A stretch of 8,771 nucleotides of DNA from Chloroflexota bacterium (lineage in GTDB: Bacteria > Chloroflexota > UBA6077). Under the pieces are notes generated by a model, which saw nothing but the letters and a program-made list of their open reading frames with translations, was not told where the DNA came from and did not search any database. This document shows positions 1 through 5,208 of the stretch, piece by piece; within the stretch, counting starts at the first letter, position 1, and each line of letters opens with the position of its first letter. The stretch covers positions 1-8,771 of the forward strand of contig JAJYKO010000167.1 in the NCBI GenBank assembly GCA_021788565.1, given 5' to 3'. The translations under genes and the position numbers were made by a program.

Positions 1-1923
1 GACGCGATCATCGGCCGCCCGGCCGGCCGCAGCGAATTCGATATCCAGCAAGCCCAGCAGGAGGCCTGGCGCGCGGAGATCGCCATCCTGCGCGGCGCGC
101 TCGAGGGGCTCGCCGGCCATCTCTACCTGGAGTTCGCCATCCCGCGGATGGGGCGCCGGGTGGATGCCGTCCTGCTCCTGCCGCGGATCGTCCTGGTCAT
201 CGAGTTCAAGGTCGGCTCGGCGGCGTTCGACCGTGCCGCGCGGGACCAGGTGTGGGACTACGCGCTCGACCTGAAGAACTTCCACGAGGCGAGCCACGGG
301 GCGTACGTAGTGCCGGTGCTGGTGGCGACCGAGGCGGCGGCGCCCGAGCCGCGCCTCAATCGGGCCGTGGACGGCGTCTATTACCCGGTGAACACCAACC
401 CGGCGGTGCTGCGGCGTGTGATCGAGCTGGCGGCTGCCGAGCCGGGCCCACGGACGGGCGTGGCCGAGGCGTGGGCGGGGGCGCCGTATCGTCCGACGCC
501 GACCATCATCGAAGCGGCGCGGGCGCTCTACTCGCAGCACTCGGTCGAGGCCATCGCGCGCAGCGACGCGGGGGCGAAGAACCTCGCCGTGACGTCGCGC
601 CGCGTCGAGGAGATCGTGGACGAGGCCCGCGCCGAGCGGCAGAAGGTGATCTGTTTCGTCACTGGCGTGCCCGGGGCGGGGAAGACGCTGGTGGGGCTCA
701 ACATCGCGACCCGGCGCGGCGAGAAGGGCGATCCCACTCACGCGGTGTTCCTGTCCGGCAACGGGCCGCTGGTGGCGGTGTTGCGCGAGGCGCTGACTCG
801 GGACGAGGTCGCGCGCGAGCTCGCCAAGGGCGTGAAGGTGCGGAAGGGCGAGGTTGGGGAGCGCGTCAAGCAGTTCATCCAGAACGTTCACCACTTCCGC
901 GACGAGGGCGTCAGGTTTCGTGACCGTCCGCCGGACGAGCACGTCGTCATCTTCGACGAGGCGCAGCGCGCCTGGACCCAGCAGCAGACGGCCAACTTCA
1001 TGAAGCGGAAGAAGAACGTCCTGGGCTTCAGCCAATCCGAGCCTGAGTTCCTGGTGAGCTACATGGACCGCCATCGCGACTGGGCGGTGGTCGTCTGCCT
1101 GGTGGGTGGCGGGCAGGAGATCAACACGGGCGAGGCGGGGATCGAGGCGTGGCTGGACGCGATCGAGGGCGGCTTTCCCGATTGGCGGATGCGCGTCTCG
1201 TCGCGGCTGACCGATGCGGAGTATTCGGCGGAGAAGGTGCGGCAGGTGGTGGAGCGCAAGCCGGGCCTGCGGGCGTTCGACGACGACCTACACCTCGCAG
1301 TCTCGATGCGGTCGTTCCGGGCCGAGAACGTCTCGGCGTTCGTGAAGGCCCTGCTCGATCGCGATCTGTCGGCGGCGCGCGACCACTTCGCCCAGCTTGC
1401 AGAGAAGTATCCCATCACGGTCACGCGGGACCTGGACGCGGCCAAGGACTGGGTCCGGTCGCATGCTCGCGGGACCGAGCAATACGGCCTGGTGGCCTCG
1501 TCGAAGGCGTCGCGCCTGAAGCCACATGCGGTGGACATCCGGGTCGTGACCGATCCGGTGAAGTGGTTCCTGAATGGGGCGGAGGACACGCGCTCGAGCT
1601 GGTATCTCGAGGACGCAGCGACGGAGTTCCAGGTGCAGGGGCTGGAGCTGGACTGGATGTGCGTCACCTGGGACGCCGATCTGCGGGACACGGGCTCGGG
1701 CTGGGACTACCAGGAGTTCGACGGCGTGAGGTGGAAGAACGTCCTGAAGGACGAGCGGCGCCGGTACCTGCTCAACGCGTACCGCGTGCTCCTGACCCGG
1801 GCGCGCCAGGGGATGGTGATCTTCGTGCCACCTGGGGACCATGCGGACCCGACGCGGCGGCCGGAGGTGTACGAGCGGGGCTTCAGGTACCTTGAAGAGA
1901 CTGGGATGCCAGTTGTGGGGTGA
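1..1923 (+). CDS. DUF2075-family nuclease-helicase, 5' end outside the window
   Basis: The frame is open from base 1 to a TGA at 1921-1923, giving 640 visible codons. The ATG at 148 is not the real start: the 49 codons before it read as family-like protein and carry part of the nuclease domain. Counting codons from base 1, a PD-(D/E)XK-like fold is visible: E44, D55 (RVDAVLL) and E68-F-K70 (VIEFKVG). A DUF2075 / SF1-like NTPase follows: Walker A GVPGAGKT at 222-229, Walker B VVIFDEAQR with D319 and E320, a late motif around EFQVQGLELDW at 542-552, and a motif VI-like YRVLLTRAR at 594-602 with its arginine finger. Proteins of this type are usually about 640-670 residues, so only some 20-25 are probably missing. 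The likely role is ATP-dependent DNA or RNA remodelling coupled to nuclease action; the substrate is unknown. Such genes are common in defence islands. Codon use is almost entirely G/C-ending, more so than in the next operon. Confidence 0.88.
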   Translation, partial: DAIIGRPAGRSEFDIQQAQQEAWRAEIAILRGALEGLAGHLYLEFAIPRMGRRVDAVLLLPRIVLVIEFKVGSAAFDRAARDQVWDYALDLKNFHEASHGAYVVPVLVATEAAAPEPRLNRAVDGVYYPVNTNPAVLRRVIELAAAEPGPRTGVAEAWAGAPYRPTPTIIEAARALYSQHSVEAIARSDAGAKNLAVTSRRVEEIVDEARAERQKVICFVTGVPGAGKTLVGLNIATRRGEKGDPTHAVFLSGNGPLVAVLREALTRDEVARELAKGVKVRKGEVGERVKQFIQNVHHFRDEGVRFRDRPPDEHVVIFDEAQRAWTQQQTANFMKRKKNVLGFSQSEPEFLVSYMDRHRDWAVVVCLVGGGQEINTGEAGIEAWLDAIEGGFPDWRMRVSSRLTDAEYSAEKVRQVVERKPGLRAFDDDLHLAVSMRSFRAENVSAFVKALLDRDLSAARDHFAQLAEKYPITVTRDLDAAKDWVRSHARGTEQYGLVASSKASRLKPHAVDIRVVTDPVKWFLNGAEDTRSSWYLEDAATEFQVQGLELDWMCVTWDADLRDTGSGWDYQEFDGVRWKNVLKDERRRYLLNAYRVLLTRARQGMVIFVPPGDHADPTRRPEVYERGFRYLEETGMPVVG

Positions 1924-2095
1924 ATGGAGCTAGGGGCGTACTATGACCGGCGCAACCATTGAAGCTACAGTAACTTAGGAGTGCCCCCCGTGGGGCCATG
2001 GTCGGTCCCTCTCGCCACCCCGGGAGCGCGGAGGGCGTAGTGCTCCGCATCTGCCTAACGGGCACGTGACGCGCAGCCAATAGAGTTGGAGCCGC
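1924..2095. other. Intergenic gap with two small GC hairpins
   Basis: These 172 bases separate the DUF2075 gene from the ABC-3C operon. Two short inverted repeats are visible. One is GCCCC at 1983-1987 with GGGGC at 1992-1996 and a 4-base loop. The other is GCGGAG at 2028-2033 with CTCCGC at 2043-2048 and a 9-base loop. Neither is followed by a T-run, so they are not clear intrinsic terminators. They could still be weak terminators or lie in the operon leader. I found no convincing -35/-10 pair, although a promoter for the downstream operon should lie here if it is transcribed on its own. No ORF in the gap looks real. Confidence 0.4.
2088..2091 (+). promoter_or_regulatory. Ribosome binding site of the HNH gene
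   Basis: GGAG lies 4 bases before the ATG at 2096. The spacing is a little short, but it supports this start. The encoded N-terminus (LQLAFRSGDRCAFPGC) also begins where HNH proteins of this group usually begin. Confidence 0.5.
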
Positions 2096-2842
2096 ATGGG
2101 TGCGACTTATCCGACCAAGCTACAGCTGGCGTTCCGAAGCGGCGATCGGTGTGCCTTCCCGGGGTGCGACAAGGCGCTGGTAGTCCAGGGAGCGTCCTCG
2201 GGCATGGCGGTGGTTGGGGTTGCTGCTCACATCGCGGGCGAAAACGAGGGCGCGGCTCGGTATGACGGGTCCATGACCGACACGGAGCGCGACGGCTACA
2301 GCAACCTCATCTATCTGTGTGGCACTCACCACACGGAGATCGACGGGCTGCCGAGCGAGTACACCGTCGAGCGTCTTCACGCCATGAAGGAAGAGCACGA
2401 GAACAGGGTGCGTGAGGGTGTAGCGGACGCGTTGAGCACGGTCGGCTTCGCCGAGCTCGAAGAGGCAACGGACTGGATTCTCCAGATCCCACCCGGTGGA
2501 CTGGGCGGCGACTTCTTGGTCGTGCCTCCTGATGAGAAGATCCGGAAGAACGAACTAAGCACCCGAGAGCGGGCTGTTATCACAATGGGCCTGAGCGTGG
2601 CGCGAGAGGTGCGTGCCTACATTCAGAGCATGGCGCAGACCGATTCGGAATTCGCGGAACGATTGAAGGCTGGCTTCCTAGAAGAGTATTTCAGGCTTAG
2701 GCGAGAGGGCTTGTCCGGGGACGAGCTTTTCGACCTAATGTGCCGGTTCGCGCAGAGGGGCTTTCGGGATCACTCTCGCAGATCCGCCGGCATCGCGGTC
2801 CTCGTCTACCTGTTTGAGGCATGCGAGGTGTTTGAGAGGTGA
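2096..2842 (+). CDS. HNH endonuclease effector of an ABC-3C system
   Basis: This 248-residue protein has two parts. Residues 1-100 form an HNH/ββα-metal nuclease: C19-x4-C24, H45 in AAHI, N70 in NLI, C75-x2-H78 followed by H79, and D83. The cysteines and H78 would bind a structural zinc, while H45, N70 and H79 fit the catalytic and metal-binding positions. Residues 100-130 are a helical linker. Residues 130-248 form a mainly helical tail (KAGFLEEYFRLRREGLSGDELF, ending VLVYLFEACEVFER) that matches, from memory, the C-terminal domain attaching varied effectors to ABC-3C systems. The predicted job is DNA cleavage once activated by the partner ATPase. The stop codon overlaps the GTG start of the next gene by 4 bases, so the two are probably co-translated. 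The nuclease call is firm; the C-terminal domain rests on pattern and context. No signal peptide or membrane segment is seen, so it should be cytoplasmic. Confidence 0.9.
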   Translation: MGATYPTKLQLAFRSGDRCAFPGCDKALVVQGASSGMAVVGVAAHIAGENEGAARYDGSMTDTERDGYSNLIYLCGTHHTEIDGLPSEYTVERLHAMKEEHENRVREGVADALSTVGFAELEEATDWILQIPPGGLGGDFLVVPPDEKIRKNELSTRERAVITMGLSVAREVRAYIQSMAQTDSEFAERLKAGFLEEYFRLRREGLSGDELFDLMCRFAQRGFRDHSRRSAGIAVLVYLFEACEVFER

Positions 2843-3066
2843 TCCTTCCTTCGAAGCACATATCTCAGGAGCAGTCGCTTCTGGGGGTGGGGGCGGTAGT
2901 GCTCCGGGAGATCCGATACGCGCGCACCGTTTCGAGCCTCTGGGAGAGCGTTCGCACTCGCCCACCGGTTGGCACCTTCCAGCGGTTCATCCTGGCGCTT
3001 GACCTGCTGTATATGGCGGGCCTACTGGAGCTCAGAGAAGGCCTAGTCGACAGGGTGCGCAGATGA
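2839..3066 (+). CDS. ABC-3C middle component, MC6-like
   Basis: This 75-residue protein starts with GTG at 2839, inside the GTGA overlap with the HNH stop codon. It ends in the ATGA that begins the DUF2326 gene. The sequence (ILPSKHISQEQSLLGVGAVVLREI, then TVSSLWESVR, FQRFILALDLLYMAGLLEL) resembles the small middle component 6 family, which sits between effector and ATPase genes in ABC three-component systems. It has no catalytic motif. The LALDLLYMAGLLEL helix looks like the end of a winged-helix-like fold, which would suit an adaptor bridging the ATPase and the HNH protein. Initiation probably depends on translation of the upstream gene: the only SD-like stretches are weak (CGAGG at 2824-2828; GAGAGG directly abutting the start). 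Family assignment is from memory of the motif pattern and from the gene order, which agree. It is short enough to be missed by gene callers that require ATG or more than 80 codons. Confidence 0.83.
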   Translation: MILPSKHISQEQSLLGVGAVVLREIRYARTVSSLWESVRTRPPVGTFQRFILALDLLYMAGLLELREGLVDRVRR

Positions 3067-4820
3067 TCTACGGAGTCTATGCCAATCAACCATCCTTCCA
3101 CCAGGTCGAGTTCACGCCAGGCCTTAATGTCGTTCTTGCGGAGCGCACGGATCTCTCGACCCAGAGAGATACCCGAAACGGACTTGGCAAGTCGACCCTG
3201 ATCGAGATCATTGACTTCTGCCTCGGAGGGGCCGGAAAGGGGCTTCGGATCGAAGCCCTCACGGATTGGGCGTTCACGCTCGACGTCAACGTGGGCGGCA
3301 ATCGCGTCAGGGCCACTCGGGCCGTTGCGTCCCACAACAGGATCGTTGTCGATGGTCGGACAGACGGCTGGCCGGAACGGCCGGACCTGGACAGCGTGAC
3401 TGGCGAGCGAGTGTTCAGCCTCGAGAAGTGGAGGGCGGTGCTAGGCTGGGCGTTGTTCCGGGTCCCGCGCTCGGAGCACTCGACCAGGTATCGACCCAGC
3501 TACCGTGGCCTAGTCTCGTACTACCTTCGACGAGGACCCGCCGCCTATAGCGATCCGTTTAGTCACTTCCGTCAACAGAAGACGTGGGACGTTCAGTTGC
3601 ATGTCGCCTTCCTTCTCGGGCTCAATTGGGAGTATCCCGGCCGTTGGCAGGAGCTGAAGGACCAGGAGCAGGCAGTGGCGGCCATTGCCAAGGCTGTGCA
3701 GTCGGGCGCGGTCGAGAAGGCGTGGGGCAGCCTGGGTGAGCTGCAAGCAGAGGCAGTAGAGTTAGAGCAACAGGTGGCGCTGGAGCGACGCGCGCTCGCC
3801 GACTTTCACGTCCACCCGCAGTACGATGTAATACAGGCAGAAGCTGACCAGCTTACTGCTCAGATTCATCGACTGCTGAATGAGAACGTGTCAGATCGGC
3901 GGCGCCTCGCTCGATACCGCGATTCCGTCGCCGAGGAGATGTCACCTAGCGGCGAGTCCCTCGAGCAGCTCTACGAGGAAGCAGGGCTGATCCTGCCTCC
4001 TGGCGTGCGGCGCACGCTCAGGGAGGCAAGGGAGTTCCACCGGCGCGTTGTCGAGAATCGAAGGGCCTTCCTTGACGGGGAGATAGGTCGACTCGGGCGC
4101 GACCTTCAAGCGAGGGGTGAGCGGATTAGGGAACTCACTGATGTGAGGGCGCGGTCGTTGGGGGTTTTGCAGTCGCACGGGGCCCTAGAAGAGATGACGA
4201 GACTCCAGGACCGGCTCGTCGAAACCGAGGGAAGACTGCGGCTGGTGCTCGCCCGTATCTCGGAAATGAAGGACGCCAGCTCGCGCAGGCGCGAGATCAG
4301 GCTCGCGAAGACCGAACTCGAGAGACTCGCTGAGCATGATCACGAGGAACGCCGGGAGGTATGGGCAAGTGCGGTCAGCGATTTCAACGACAATTCTCAA
4401 GCGCTCTACAGCACTCCAGGCCGGCTGGTGATAGACATCACGGAAACCGGTTACCAATACGACGTTGAGATCAATCGGAGCGGAAGTGAAGGCATCGGGA
4501 AGATGAAGGTCTTCTGCTTCGACCTGATGCTTCTTCAGCAAGCTGCGCGCGCCAGGAGAGGGATCGACTTCCTGGTGCATGACAGCCTCTTGTACGATGG
4601 TGTCGATTCCAGGCAGCGCGCTCTTGCGCTTGAGCGGGCAAGTCAGGTGTCAAAGAGTCTCGGCTGTCAGTACATCTGTGCTCTGAATTCCGACATGATC
4701 CCGAGGGACGATTTCAGCGCGGACTTTGATTTCGATAGCTGCGTCCGCCTCACGCTCCGGGACAAGGACCCTTCCGGTAGCCTGCTTGGCTTCCAGTTCG
4801 AGAGAACCGCGGACCGGTAG
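3063..4820 (+). CDS. DUF2326 SMC/RecF-like ATPase of an ABC-3C system
   Basis: This 585-residue protein has the length and layout of the DUF2326 (YydD-like) family. The N-terminal ATPase half has FTPGLNVVLAERT at 17-29, then Walker A NGLGKST at 39-45 with K43 and S44. Roughly residues 195-450 are charged, heptad-rich helix, broken near 310-320 by a proline-containing tip (ILPPGVRRT). The C-terminal half has a signature-like SEGIGKMKVF at 475-484 and a Walker B strand FLVHDS at 503-508. After the Walker B Asp (D507) comes Ser rather than the usual catalytic Glu, a variation I recall as typical of this family. The coiled coil contains no cysteine, so a Rad50 zinc hook is absent. The likely role is an ATP-dependent dimeric clamp or sensor on nucleic acid that controls the HNH effector through the small middle protein. 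The ATG lies in an ATGA overlap with the upstream gene. Codon use is visibly less G/C-ending than in the first gene. Confidence 0.92.
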   Translation: MIYGVYANQPSFHQVEFTPGLNVVLAERTDLSTQRDTRNGLGKSTLIEIIDFCLGGAGKGLRIEALTDWAFTLDVNVGGNRVRATRAVASHNRIVVDGRTDGWPERPDLDSVTGERVFSLEKWRAVLGWALFRVPRSEHSTRYRPSYRGLVSYYLRRGPAAYSDPFSHFRQQKTWDVQLHVAFLLGLNWEYPGRWQELKDQEQAVAAIAKAVQSGAVEKAWGSLGELQAEAVELEQQVALERRALADFHVHPQYDVIQAEADQLTAQIHRLLNENVSDRRRLARYRDSVAEEMSPSGESLEQLYEEAGLILPPGVRRTLREAREFHRRVVENRRAFLDGEIGRLGRDLQARGERIRELTDVRARSLGVLQSHGALEEMTRLQDRLVETEGRLRLVLARISEMKDASSRRREIRLAKTELERLAEHDHEERREVWASAVSDFNDNSQALYSTPGRLVIDITETGYQYDVEINRSGSEGIGKMKVFCFDLMLLQQAARARRGIDFLVHDSLLYDGVDSRQRALALERASQVSKSLGCQYICALNSDMIPRDDFSADFDFDSCVRLTLRDKDPSGSLLGFQFERTADR

Positions 4821-5208
4821 GGAGCCTCGCCGGGGCTGTCCTCGGGGCGGCCGGTATGGCCGGTAGACCGGGGCATCATCATTGTATTGCGTACTGTCAC
4901 ACCGGAGTTGCATGTTGGCCCGCCGTCATGCGCGCCGCCCCTCCAGGCCGTTATCGGGAACCGGGCGAAGATGGCTCGCATGCTCCCTGCCGCATGTAGG
5001 TTGCGGGCATAGGTGCGATCGTTAGGGACCAGACAAGCGGTCGGCGCGTTCCTTTCTTCTAAGGGCTGATCTCGCAAGGAGTTGGGTCGAATAGGTTCAG
5101 CCGCGGGCTGAGGGTAGCATAACGCCGAACTGACGGTGGCCTGGCATAATAGTCACTGCTGGGCGCCCAAAGTTCTCCAAGCGCTCCGAACCTCTGACGC
5201 CGGAAGCG
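4821..5208. other. 388-base gap between the ABC-3C operon and the helicase gene
   Basis: I see no convincing gene on either strand; the ORFs crossing it are antisense shadows of the flanking genes. Small structures are present. GCCTC at 4824-4828 can pair with GGGGC at 4832-4836, just past the DUF2326 stop, but without a T-run. An 8-base direct repeat GGCCGGTA occurs at 4849-4856 and 4858-4865. CATGC at 4979-4983 faces GCATG at 4992-4996. A clean 6-bp stem TCAGCC/GGCTGA with a 3-base loop spans 5097-5111. A CATAAT at 5145-5150 is -10-like but lacks a good -35 at 16-18 bases. The helicase promoter and the ABC-3C terminator should both lie here, but neither can be fixed by eye. Confidence 0.45.
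5097..5111. repeat. Short perfect inverted repeat upstream of the helicase gene
   Basis: TCAGCC at 5097-5102 pairs with GGCTGA at 5106-5111 around a GCG loop, about 100 bases before the helicase ATG. It could be an operator half-site pair, a leader hairpin, or chance in GC-rich DNA. No T-run follows, so it is not an obvious intrinsic terminator. Confidence 0.35.

Noticed and set aside
148..1923. ATG at 148 as the real start of the first gene
   Set aside because: The frame is open to base 1 and the earlier 49 codons encode family-like sequence, including E44 of the nuclease fold. The gene is cut by the window edge instead.
1983..2048. Intrinsic terminator after the first gene
   Set aside because: The two hairpins are short (5 and 6 bp) and have no T-run.
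2052..2091. GCCTAAC at 2052-2058 and GTTGGAG at 2085-2091 as an integron attC site
   Set aside because: GCCTAAC fits RYYYAAC, but GTTGGAG does not fit GTTRRRY, the span is too short for attC, and no hairpin of the right form joins them.
4667..5077. 136-codon antisense frame across the DUF2326 end and the following gap
   Set aside because: It has low-complexity, Arg/Ser/Pro-rich content, overlaps a clear gene and has no family-like motif.
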